Shown: positions 12,701 to 24,636 of the stretch, in pieces
Layout: the number at the start of each line of letters is the position of its first letter
Numbering within the stretch: position 1 is the stretch's first letter
Assembly: GCA_036971475.1 (NCBI GenBank)
Contig: JBAIZL010000001.1
Coordinates: 148,557,044-148,621,043 of the forward strand
From: Prosapia bicincta
Lineage: Eukaryota; Arthropoda; Insecta; Hemiptera; Cercopidae
Length of the DNA: 64,000 nucleotides
Direction of reading: 5' to 3'
Translations under genes and position numbers: made by a program
Notes under the pieces: generated by a model
What the model was told of the DNA's origin: nothing
Database searches by the model: none
The model's input: the letters and a program-made list of their open reading frames with translations, nothing else

Positions 12701-15700
12701 CGTTCTATCCCAGACTTTATTCAATAATTTTATTATTCCTTTTTCAATTACTGATTAGTTTATTACATAGATATCTTTTATATTCAATCTATTTTCCATT
12801 CTCTTCATTATGGCCATTTAAACTATTTATTTTTTACTTCAACTTTAACCATTTTCTTTATTTTCATTATTTATCTATTTACGTTATTCGTTATTCCAAT
12901 CCATGACTAAAAATAATTACCTAATAATGTTATATTTCTAAATAACTTATATTTATGAATCTTTTGTCTATTTGAATCAAATACCTAATTTGAAGTTGAC
13001 CTTAGTTGAATAAGACGATTCATCTTCAAAAAATAAAACATTCTTTAGCTACCTGTACTCCGGGGGGACTCTTTTGGAAAGCCGAGATTTCTGAGCTAAA
13101 CGCAAAACCAAATGGTAAATTTAAACTTACGATACAAGTTAACATCAAAGGCTTGTTTGGAAATTAATGATTCTCAGTGCCATTGATATCATGTAAACCA
13201 AGGCTGATTTTAATAAATACCTTCAACACCAATTGCAAAAAAAAAACTTTTGCTTTCGTAGTCTTCTTTGACTTGCGTAATATCATTCAATTTCTATAGG
13301 TTTTCTGCTGTGTTATTGGAGGATTCACAGCGATATGTTTATTTCAAAAAGTATTATTTTATTATTAAGATCTAACAATTAATCTTGTTTATCCCAAATT
13401 ACTGTCAGTAAAATACTTATAAAGACTATTCGTAATAATTTATTACATCGTTTTGGGCTTGGTTTAAAATTAATTAACTTATAATAATTTTATTTCATTG
13501 ATTTCTATCAAGAAGCAGTAATGTAATTCCCTTTTCATCTATATTTTTGCTTTGATTAATCCAGTATTTTCCCTGTATATGCACAAAACAAAATTAATCA
13601 ATATTATTTCAAATTAAAAAAAAAAACAGGTGTGTCATACAATTAAACCCTTAAAAAACACAAATTTCCAGCCGCTCCTGTAATTTCTTATCCATACTTA
13701 TTTCCATATTTATATTATTATTTAAAAATATACCTATTCATCTATTAAAATATTTTTCACTTGATCGTAAAATTTTTAAATTTCCTAAACTTAAATCACA
13801 ATTATTTTATAATATATTATATTTTTTGTATTCTCCGGTTTCTGCGTTAAGCAATAAGTGGTCCATATAATACATTTTTGCAAAAAGAAAACCTTTATCT
13901 ACTTTACAAACTACATTTTCCCAAAATAGGTAATTTCAAAATGTACTCTATTTTTGATTTATTAAAAATTTGCATTAAAAGAGTAACATGTTTACCTTTT
14001 CATGTAGTTTCAATTATCTATTATAATCGTAATTTTAAATTTTCTATCCTTATAAAACTTAATTTTTTGAACTACCTATATTTTAGTGTTCTAAAATAAA
14101 GTCCTCTTTAAAAAACATCAAAAAATATCTTAATTAGTTACAACAATTTCATAGGTCCATCTATTATTGTTTTTTTTCTTTGACTATCACTTCCATTGCT
14201 TATCATTTCCATTGGCTAAGACCTACAATTATACATTGACCATCAAAACTTATTTGTTTCGATTTTATCCTTCAGGATCTCATGCTTTAGCAAATTATGT
14301 AACTTTTTTACTATTTTCGTTTGTAATATAATATTTTATTATGTTTGTATTATTATATATTTGTTTTCTGCGTTTGTTAGGCCTATTAAATTATTATTAT
14401 AAATTAATATTTTCAATATGTAAATAGGTTAATTTATTTGGCGTTAAATTTCATAAATAAATTTAATTTGTTTCCCACATAACCTATATTTCTTAAAATC
14501 AGAAGTTCATGTATTCGTTTCATATTATTTCAACTAAATATTTATTATTCAGTCAATTTATTTCAACATGAAATCCTAAGATTATATCGTTATTTAAAAT
14601 TAAGAAGAATCAAATAAATATTTGTATTTTGTTTCATACAAATTGTATTTATTTATATAATTGAAATTATTTTTTTATAAATAGAATTATCTCCGTTTTA
14701 ATGCCTTACTAATTAGAGCCTGTGACACACCACGCCATATTTTGATTTTCATAAAATAATACGTAACTAGAACAGAGCAGATTTGAAAGTGTAGAAAAGA
14801 CACGTGAATCGTGCCCTTACGTTGGCACGCCTGACGTGATGACAGGCAACGACCAGTTACAACGGTCACATGATAAATATTCCCGAGAATCTGAGAGTTC
14901 TAAAAGCCTCACCCTTCTCCTGATTGATATGCTCTTGCCGTTCCTTAACGCTGAATAATTTATATCTATGTTAATAAAACATATAATAAAGTTTTACCCA
15001 TACCAACTATTTCTCAAGGTAAATATTTTTGTAACGGGCATAATGTAATGGCTAACATGTCAGTTATACTTATAATTTAAAAATGTTGGATAGATTATTT
15101 CAATATGATTTATGTCATTTAACTAAACGAGGATCAGTTCTCATTGTGAATAAATGTTAAATAGAATTATTAAATTTTATATGTAGAGAGTTTATTCCTA
15201 AAAGCTTTCTGACACCATGCCATTTAAACCTATATTTCAAAAAGCTGAATTCATGATTAATATACTATATTCCAATCCTTTTTCTTATATTGAAAATAAA
15301 TAGAAACCTTTCAACAGGTTTAGTCTAATATTAATAGTTTATGCTCATATTTTGTAAGCGGTAATACAAGATTTAAATCCTACGGAGAATATACAAAAAT
15401 ACAATAATATTTCTTTACATATAGATTAAAATAATATTTAATATTATTTGATATATAAGTTATATAATACATGTTTTAACTAATAATAGTCTTCCTAGTG
15501 TTTTATGCTGTTACTTTTGCATTCAGAAGATGCGTGACAAACTTAATTAGGAATATTGAAACATGGTGCATAATTTGTTTTAGCCAATGTAAAATCGGCC
15601 GAAATGTAAAAGATAAATTTATTTATAAAAAAATCATTTGACAGCGTTAGGGTAGATATTTATTACCAATAATACTGGAAACTAATCAAAACTCTCTAAT

Positions 15701-15878
15701 ATGAAAGTATCAGGGCGGTTCTGTTGACCAAGTATGACAAATCGTGTGAGTCGCTATCGATTCTGATCTTGTTTTCATCGTAGGCGTTCAGCTGAGTTGC
15801 AATTATTGTCAGATAAATTATTTAATTTTTTAGTAATGTAATATTCAAATTTAAATGACAACAATTAAAATGAACAAT
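12701..15878. other. AT-rich non-coding stretch
   Basis: No gene or repeat recognised. A somewhat GC-richer patch at about 14.75-14.95 kb holds a 60-residue antisense frame without motifs. Confidence 0.55.
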
Positions 15879-16121
15879 GGTAAAAGTCAAAATAGTAAAC
15901 TCAAAATCTCACTAAAAATTAGTTTTTAATAAGCAAACACTCAACAAACTAGTTTCGCCGACGATGTCGCCTTCCTCAGTGTTTGGCTACTAGTGACAAT
16001 TTGTTAGTAGTAGCCAAGCACTGAGGAAGGCGACATGGTCGCTGAAACTAGTTTGTTGTGTGTTTGTTTATTAAAAATTAATTTTTAGTTTGATTTTGAG
16101 TTAACTATTTTGACTTTTACC
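15879..16121. mobile_element. Palindromic element with hairpin motif (CTGAGGAAGGCGAC type)
   Basis: Inverted arms of about 115 bp run from GGTAAAAGTCAAAATAG to its complement. Both arms carry CACTGAGGAAGGCGAC, a 3-nt loop, then GTCGCT or GTCGGC and GAAACTAGTTTG. The centre is about 15-20 bp. No (TA)n flanks, unlike the 2.6 and 57 kb elements. Confidence 0.85.
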
Positions 16122-17475
16122 TTTGTGAATAGTTCTCACTAGCTAAGCTCTAATTATCTAATAATTTAAAAGAAGCTTTGTTAAGTTTAATATACAGGTT
16201 GTATTAAGTGCTTGTCACTTGTTATTGCTTTTGATTTTTCAAGCAAAAAAATGTTCAAGTAATTTATAAGATATGTTCTAAAAGTAATTTTATAGGATCA
16301 AATCAGTAATTATAAAAAGTAACCAGTGTACATTTTAAGAAACCTTATCTAATAATTTGTAGAACATATAAAGTATTTTACTTTAAAGTAATATTGTCAA
16401 AATAAAATTAAACTGTAATGTTTTAATTCTGATTTAAATTGAATCTATGTTTCTGAAAATTTAAACGTGACATTTTGAATTTAATGTAATATATCTTTTT
16501 TCTGAAGGACTTGTATAGACAACCTAACTGTAAAAGTCAAACGTTTAGACACAATGGATGATGAAAACAATCCCGTGATGTTGATCCCATATTTTGTTTA
16601 AAAGTATAAAAAATTAATTTGCACAATTAACCCGGTAAGTCTTTTCAAAGTATAAATAATAATTTGTAAGTTTTAGTTTAAATTAATTAATCAGATTTCA
16701 AATATCCGGGTTGTTTATAATAATTCTTTATTTAATTTTGAATCGTGCAATATAAACGTTACAAATAACGCCTAAAATGGCTGTATGTGGGTGATTAATT
16801 GAGGAGAATTGTGTGTGTTATTTTGTCACTTCCACCATAATTTATAAATGTCTGATACCTCAAACGCCAAATATCGTTGAGGCCTACGACACTTTGCTTA
16901 CCTCAGCAACTTTGTCGACTGAGTTCCATCCCCGCTTGAATATCGTTTGAAACAAGTAGTTTCGGTAGAACGTTTATAAATGTCTCTTTAAGCTAAATTT
17001 AGAAACTGAATGACCACATGTGTAACTGATTTTACTATCGCCAGACCTGCAGTTCAGTACCATATTCTTGGCATAGTAAAGACCACTGAAGCCCATGAGT
17101 TTATTTCCGATAAGACTCACTGAGTGAAATATTGAAAGCATTATGTAAAATAAAATAGTGAATGGGATATTTTTTCGTATAACAATATGAACTTTAAATT
17201 TCAAAAGTTTAAAACTATATTGTTAGCTAAAAATAGCTAAAAATGTACAATAATTCAGGATACAGAACTTTTCAGAAAAAATGTTTTCCTGTTCATATAG
17301 AAATAATGTTAGGTATTACAATTTATTGTGAACTTTTTACTTTAAACTGAGTTATTTAACATTGTTTTGTTGAGTTGTAATTTGATAACACAGTTATTCA
17401 GAGTTTATGGATTTTTATTGTTAAAATAAAAACAATGATGACACAAATATTCTTTGTGCTTAGCTTGTGAGGTTA
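16122..17475. other. AT-rich non-coding stretch
   Basis: No gene or repeat recognised between the two palindromic elements. Confidence 0.55.
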
Positions 17476-17673
17476 TGTTAAAAACAAATAAAAACATACA
17501 CAAAACACACAAATTAATCATCTATTTACTCATACACGTTTCAATGACAAAGTCCAGTTGTAAGGTAGAGTTTGTAGTAACACTCACTGATGATGATGAC
17601 TTCATTGTAACGCTTATGAGTATATAAATGATTAATTTGTGAGTTTTGTGTATGTTTTTATTTGTTTTTAAAC
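17476..17673. mobile_element. Palindromic element, GATGATGAC hairpin family
   Basis: Ends are mirror images: GTTAAAAACAAATAAAAAC on the left and its complement ending TTTTTAAAC on the right. The right half has CACTGATGATGATGACTTCA; the hairpin is damaged (GTAACGC instead of GAAACGC). Flanks of the motif match the 4.7-kb copy closely (TTTGTGTATG, GTAACACTCACTGATG). Confidence 0.8.
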
Positions 17674-18386
17674 AGTGATGAGTTTTGTATCATTTATTTG
17701 TATGGTAGTTAGAAAGCACCTACTGCCAAATTAAATGTTATTTCATAGAACAGACATTTTTGCGAGTGCCAACAAGTTATTTTAATAAACCAAAATACTC
17801 ACTTTGCTTAACAGTGCGGTGGTTCTAGCGTTACTACTCTGCAGGATATTTGGTAAATGGATATGTAAAATATTCTTAGTCAGAGATTATATTACTTTCT
17901 ATTAATTATCTTTTACATATAAAGGTTCCACGGTGCCTAGAGAGAATTGACAAACAGTCTCAGTAGACGTTTGCTTCGAGCGGAATAACGGAGGACGGGA
18001 ACCGATTAGCTCATGTATAATGTACACTCAACCAAAGCGAAGCCATAAATTCAGATGTAACATTAGGTTGCAAGACCTGCAAAACTTTAAACGTCAACAC
18101 GCTTCAAATTAACTAAATAAAATACATAAAAACATAATAATAATGTTAACAATAATTTCTTTAGTATAAACCAATACCTTATACACATTTAGGTTACAAA
18201 GTAAAGATCTTTGGAAATACTGATTTATAATATTCAAATACTGCAAACTTAGTTCAAATCTAAACCAATCGAAGCAATGTATAATTAAAGATTTCATATT
18301 TATAAAGTACGTGATTCTATAAACTAGCCTACTTACTTTGTTACCAGTAGGCCTACTTACCTTATATGTCAGTACGCTAAGTTCAC

Positions 18387-20384
18387 GGTTTTACTAACTA
18401 TTCATTTATAGAGAGATTTAATGCTGTTTTCCAATATTGGTGTCGGTAAACTTGAAACTCGTCAGGTGCAGTATTTACAAATATAACGAACCCTTTTACT
18501 CAATAACGGGAATGAACTGGTAAGAATAGTAATTCCTGTAAGCATTAATTTAATGTAAAATACAATTCCTGGAGCATTCATAGAAAAAAAAATTAATAAT
18601 TATAAATCGATACGTAACTATCAGTTAATGTAAAAATAATTGGTGAGTTAAATATTGCCCAACTAACAATATTCGTAGAAAATAATATTATTTTTTTAAC
18701 TGAATATAAACAGTGATATTACGTCAGTTTAATTCGCTAATTAATTTTTATCATTTTGTTCTTTAAAAAAAAAGAAAAAAATCACTGATTTTATAAATAT
18801 ATTTTATCCATTCATAAGTCCAAAATGTTAATGTTAATTTTTTTAGAATGAGAATATCGCTTTAGAATCATCTAATTACTTCTTGGACAAATTAAACAAC
18901 GGAGTTTAACCCTACCGATTACGAAAAATGTAAGGGTTGTTAAAAAGAAATAGCGTCAAAAAATGTATGAAACAAGGACATGGAAAGTGTAACATATTTC
19001 AGCTATTTCCTTTCATGCTTTTACAAACCAATCATTTTATGTATAGGCATAAGATTTTTCTTAATAGTTTCCATTTTTCTATGTTAAGTGCTGATATGTC
19101 TTGTCTTGGTTGATCAAATACTTTGTATCGGATATTTAGAAATGTTTTCGAAATTCCTTATAAATGTAAATGTAATACAAGCTTTTTGAAACTTATTAAT
19201 CTTTCAAGTAATAACTATTGATTAAATTACAAAAAAATAGTTTTGTTTTTATTTTTAATTGTTTAGTATATGTTGAAGAATTTTCTGGTTCTTTAGAGTC
19301 AGACATCTGAAGTTTTTTACAAGCATAACCCAACTAACACAAATACAATATAGTGCATAATACTACCGGCGGTACTTCGGCCTTTTTCAAGCCAAATTAT
19401 TTTAAATACTCGAATTTTGTAGTTTATTACGTTCGGTGAAACCTAATTAATCACTTTAACATTAGTTTATGTCTATCCAAATTTTAAATTTTGTAAATTT
19501 GTAAACACTCACTAAGACAGAAAGTTTTTAATTGCTATTTGGCGATTTTCATAAGTTTCTTCTTTATTTTAAATAGTTTCTTGGTTAGAAATTTCAATGT
19601 TGAAAATAAATGTAAAAATTTTCAACCATCAAGAATGTTTATGGTTAAACGTAGTAGAGAAACTGGCACTCACTAATTACATTTCAGTCCTTTAACCTCT
19701 TTACGACGCATGACTACTTAAACAATGTAACCTTACATTATGAATACACCACCTTAAATTAACAAAACAATGTTAGTTTAAGCGATGGTTAACTCTGACG
19801 TGTGAACAAAACTACTGTTTTACTTGAGAGGTCCTTGTTGATGAAAAGCTGTTCTCCCCGCTTTATTACGAGTGTAACATCTTTGTAAAATGTCATATCA
19901 TTAATGAATACAATTTATTTCGTTGTTCCTGATGTAAAACAATATTAGGATGAATCCTATTTTTTCAGTGTACAGTTGTTTATCTCTATATTTTTAAGAA
20001 TTTAATGTAATACTATGTTAATAAGATTTTTTCTATGGCTTTTATTGTATAAAGGGATTAAATATTTTGACTTTCCACAATTCCAAGTTCATACAAATAC
20101 AGCATTGATTATTTTAAAATTCAAACATTTACATATATTTCAAAATATTTGCTACACCTCTTGTAAATGAAAAGAAACATAAACGTCATATGATACTATC
20201 TATATGTTATGATACAAATGCCACTATTTCTTTGGGAATTGTGTAGGCTACAAATTGATTTTATTTATTATGTTAAGGCGAAACTCCATTAATTGTTACC
20301 GTATTCTATAAGATTAGTGTACACATGATTATAAGTGTTGTATAATTACCTGTCGACTAAAGGATTTTTGTAATGATGACTTAA
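18387..20384 (+). repeat. Left inverted arm of the giant element
   Basis: Pairs with the right arm. The inner part (about 19.0-20.38 kb) is nearly identical to its partner, with only scattered single differences. The outer part (18.39-18.9 kb) is more diverged, roughly 80-93% by eye, with A/T-run differences. It contains a palindromic CTACCGGCGGTA near 19.36 kb. No coding capacity seen. Confidence 0.85.
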
Positions 20385-23300
20385 GGAATGGTACTATCGG
20401 GAAATTAGGTTATATCAGTAGCAGCCAGGATGTGCAGAAGTATGATTAAGCTTGTGTACCAGGGCATGTGTCTAACAAGCATTTGTGTTGTCAGACTAAA
20501 AGCTTGCTGGGAGTATTGTGATGGTTGCTTAAAGAATGGTACTATCGGGAAATTAGGTTATATCAGTAGCAGCCAGGATGTGCAGAAGTATGATTAAGCT
20601 TGTGTACCGGGGCATGTATCTAACAAGCAGGTGTGTTGTCAGACTAAAAGCTTGCTGGGAGTATTGTGATGGTTACTTAAAGAATGGTACTATCGGGAAA
20701 TTAGGTTATATCAGTAGCAGCCAGGATGTGCAGAAGTATGATTAAGCTTGTGTACCGGGGCATGTATCTAACAAGCAGGTGTGTTGTCAGACTAAAAGCT
20801 TGCTGGGAGTATTGTGATGGTTACTTAAAGAATGGTACTATCGGGAAATTAGGTTATATCAGTAGCAGCCAGGATGTGCAGAAGTATGATTAAGCTTGTG
20901 TACCGGGGCATGTATCTATCAAGCAGGTGTGTTGTCAGACTAAAAGCTTGCTGGGAGTATTGTGATGGTTACTTAAAGAATGGTACTATCGGGAAATTAG
21001 GTTATATCAGTAGCAGCCAAGATGTGCAGAAGTATGATTAAGCTTGTGTACCGGGGCATGTATCTATCAAGCAGGTGTGTTGTCAGACTAAAAGCTTGCT
21101 GGGAGTATTGTGATGGTTACTTACAGAATGGTACTATCGGGAAATTAGGTTATATCAGTAGCAGCCAAGATGTGCAGAAGTATGATTAAGCTTGTGTACC
21201 GGGGCATGTATCTAACAAGCAGGTGTGTTGTCAGACTAAAAGCTTGCTGGGAGTATTGTGATGGTTACTTAAAGAATGGTACTATCGGGAAATTAGGTTA
21301 TATCAGTAGCAGCCAAGATGTGCAGAAGTATGATTAAGCTTGTGTACCGGGGCATGTATCTAACAAGCAGGTGTGTTGTCAGACTAAAAGCTTGCTGGGA
21401 GTATTGTGATGGTTACTTAAAGAATGGTACTATCGGGAAATTAGGTTATATCAGTAGCAGCCAAGATGTGCAGAAGTATGATTAAGCTTGTGTACCGGGG
21501 CATGTATCTAACAAGCAGGTGTGTTGTCAGACTAAAAGCTTGCTGGGAGTATTGTGATGGTTACTTAAAGAATGGTACTATCGGGAAATTAGGTTATATC
21601 GGTAGCAGCCAAGATGTGCAGAAGTATGATTAAGCTTGTGTACCGGGGCATATATCTAACAAGCAGGTGTGTTGTCAGACTAAAAGCTTGCTGGGAGTAT
21701 TGTGATGGTTACTTAAAGAATGGTACTATCGGGAAATTAGGTTATATCGGTAGCAGCCAAGATATGCAGAAGTATGATTAAGCTTGTGTACCGGGGCATG
21801 TATCTAACAAGCAGGTGTGTTGTCAGACTAAAGCTTGCTGGGAGTATTGTGGTGGTTACTTAAAGAATGGTACTATCGGGAAATTAGGTTATATCGGTAG
21901 CAGCCAAGATGTGCAGAAGTATGATTAAGCTTGTGTACCAGGGCATGTATCTAACAAGCAGCTGTGTTGTCAGACTAAAAGCTTGCTGGGAGTATTGTGA
22001 TGGTTACTTAAAGAATGGTACTATCGGGAAATTAGGTTATATCAGTAGCAGCCAGGATGTGCAGAAGTATGATTAAGCTTGTGTACCGGGGCATGTATCT
22101 AACAAGCAGGTGTGTTGTCAGACTAAAAGCTTGCTGGGAGTATTGTGATGGTTACTTAAAGAATGGTACTATCGGGAAATTAGGTTATATCAGTAGCAGC
22201 CAAGATGTGCAGAAGTATGATTAAGCTTGTGTACCGGGGCATGTATCTATCAAGCAGGTGTGTTGTCAGACTAAAAGCTTGCTGGGAGTATTGTGATGGT
22301 TACTTACAGAATGGTACTATCGGGAAATTAGGTTATATCAGTAGCAGCCAAGATGTGCAGAAGTATGATTAAGCTTGTGTACCGGGGCATGTATCTAACA
22401 AGCAGGTGTGTTGTCAGACTAAAAGCTTGCTGGGAGTATTGTGATGGTTACTTAAAGAATGGTACTATCGGGAAATTAGGTTATATCAGTAGCAGCCAAG
22501 ATGTGCAGAAGTATGATTAAGCTTGTGTACCGGGGCATGTATCTAACAAGCAGGTGTGTTGTCAGACTAAAAGCTTGCTGGGAGTATTGTGATGGTTACT
22601 TAAAGAATGGTACTATCGGGAAATTAGGTTATATCAGTAGCAGCCAAGATGTGCAGAAGTATGATTAAGCTTGTGTACCGGGGCATGTATCTAACAAGCA
22701 GGTGTGTTGTCAGACTAAAAGCTTGCTGGGAGTATTGTGATGGTTACATAAAGAATGGTACTATCGGGAAATTAGGTTATATCAGTAGCAGCCAAGATGT
22801 GCAGAAGTATGATTAAGCTTGTGTACCGGGGCATGTATCTAACAAGCAGGTGTGTTGTCAGACTAAAAGCTTGCTGGGAGTATTGTGATGGTTACTTAAA
22901 GAATGGTACTATCGGGAAATTAGGTTATATCGGTAGCAGCAAAGATGTGCAGAAGTATGATTAAGCTTGTGTACCGGGGCATAAATCTAACAAGCAGGTG
23001 TGTTGTCAGACTAAAAGCTTGCTGGGAGTATTGTGATGGTTACTTAAAGAATGGTACTATCGGGAAATTAGGTTATATCGGTAGCAGCCAAGATATGCAG
23101 AAGTATGATTAAGCTTGTGTACCGGGGCATGTATCTAACAAGCAGGTGTGTTGTCAGACTAAAGCTTGCTGGGAGTATTGTGGTGGTTACTTAAAGAATG
23201 GTACTATCGGGAAATTAGGTTATATCGGTAGCAGCCAAGATGTGCAGAAGTATGATTAAGCTTGTGTACCAGGGCATGTATCTAACAAGCAGCTGTGTTG

Positions 23301-24219
23301 TCAGACTAAAAGCTTGCTGGGAGTATTGTGATGGTTACATAAAGAATGGTACTATCGGGAAATTAGGTTATATCGGTAGCAGCCAAGATATTCAGAAGTA
23401 TGATTAAGCTTGTGTACCGGGGCATGTATCTAACAAGCAGGTGTGTTGTCAGACTAAAAGCTTGCTGGGAGTATTGTGATGGTTACTTAAAGAATGGTAC
23501 TATCGGGAAATTAGGTTATATCGGTAGCAGCCAAGATATGCAGAAGTATGATTAAGCTTGTGTACCAGGGCATGTATCTAACAAGCAGGTGTGTTGTCAG
23601 ACTAAAAGCTGGCTGGGAGTATTGTGATGGTTACTTAAAGAATGGTACTATCGGGAAATTAGGTTATATCGGTAGCAGCCAAGATGTGCAGAAGTTTGAT
23701 TAAGCTTCTGTACCAGGGCATGTATCTAACAAGCAGGTGTGTTGTCAGACTAAAAGCTTACTGGGAGTATTGTGATTGTTACTTAAAGAATGGTACTAAC
23801 GAGAAATTAGGTTATATCGGTAGCAGCCAAGATGTGCAGAAGTATCATTAAGCTTGTGTACCAGGCCACGTGTCTAACAAGCAGGTGTGTTGTCAGACTA
23901 AAAGCTTGCTGGGAGTATTGTGATGGTTACTTAAAGAATGGTACTATCGGGAAATTAGGTTATATCAGTAGCAGCCAAGATGTGCAGAAGTATGATTAAG
24001 CTTGTGTACCGGGGCATGTATCTAACAAGCAGGTGTGTTGTCAGACTAAAAGCTTGCTGGGAGTATTGTGATGGTTACATAAAGAATGGTACTATCGGGA
24101 AATTAGGTTATATCGGTAGCAGCCAAGATGTGCAGAAGTATGATTAAGCTTGTGTACCAGGGCATGTGTCTAACAAGTGTTGTCAGACTAAAAGCTTGCT
24201 GGGAGTATTGTGATGGTTA
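20385..24219 (+). repeat. Forward array: about 26 copies of a 148-bp tandem repeat
   Basis: Successive GGTTACTTAA boundaries fall exactly 148 bp apart (20523, 20671, 20819). Rare 147-bp copies lack one A in AAAAGCTT. Each monomer has two AAGCTT (HindIII) sites and the phrase TACTATCGGGAAATTAGG. A 6-bp stem GCTTGT/ACAAGC can form around the GTACCGGGGCATG segment. 148 is not a multiple of 3 and stops occur in frame, so it is not a protein repeat. Marker variants recur at longer spacing: TACAGAATGG at 21122 and 22305, and a CAAGCAGCTG variant near 21.96 and 23.29 kb, showing higher-order duplication. The last copy is shortened by a few bases before the spacer. Confidence 0.95.
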
Positions 24220-24255
24220 GTACCATATCTGAAGGAGATATTATTATGAAAAAAC

Positions 24256-24633
24256 CCTTATGTCTATGCATAAAGTGAATGGTTTGCAGAATGGAAATAT
24301 GTGAAATATGTTACACTTTTCATGTCCTTGTTTCATACATTTTGTGACGCTATTGTTTTTTAACGACTCTTACATTTTTCGTAATCGGTAGGGTTAAACT
24401 CCGTTGTTTAATTTGTCCAAGAAGTAATTAGATGATTCTAAAGCGATATTCTCACTCTAATAAATCTACCATTAACGTTGTGGACGTATGAATGGATAAA
24501 ATATGTTTATACATTCAATAATTTTTTTTTTTGAAAGACCAAATGATAAACATGAAATAGCGAATTAAACTGACGTAAAATAACTCTTTATATTCAGTTA
24601 AAAAATTATTATTATTTCCTAGGAATATTGTAA
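24256..24633 (-). repeat. Central spacer: copy of an outer-arm segment between the two arrays
   Basis: Matches 34921-35305 of the right arm in the same orientation, about 97% by eye, ending at AATATTGTAA in both. The equivalent left-arm segment (18669-19053, opposite orientation) is clearly less similar. It directly separates the forward and reverse arrays. The roughly 36 bp before it (24220-24255) are a poor match and may be a decayed continuation. Confidence 0.85.
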
Positions 24634-24636
24634 GTA

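Noticed and set aside
18340..18386. Target-site duplication of the giant element
   Set aside because: Bases outside the two arm ends do not match (AAGTTCAC versus CCGAGCCT).
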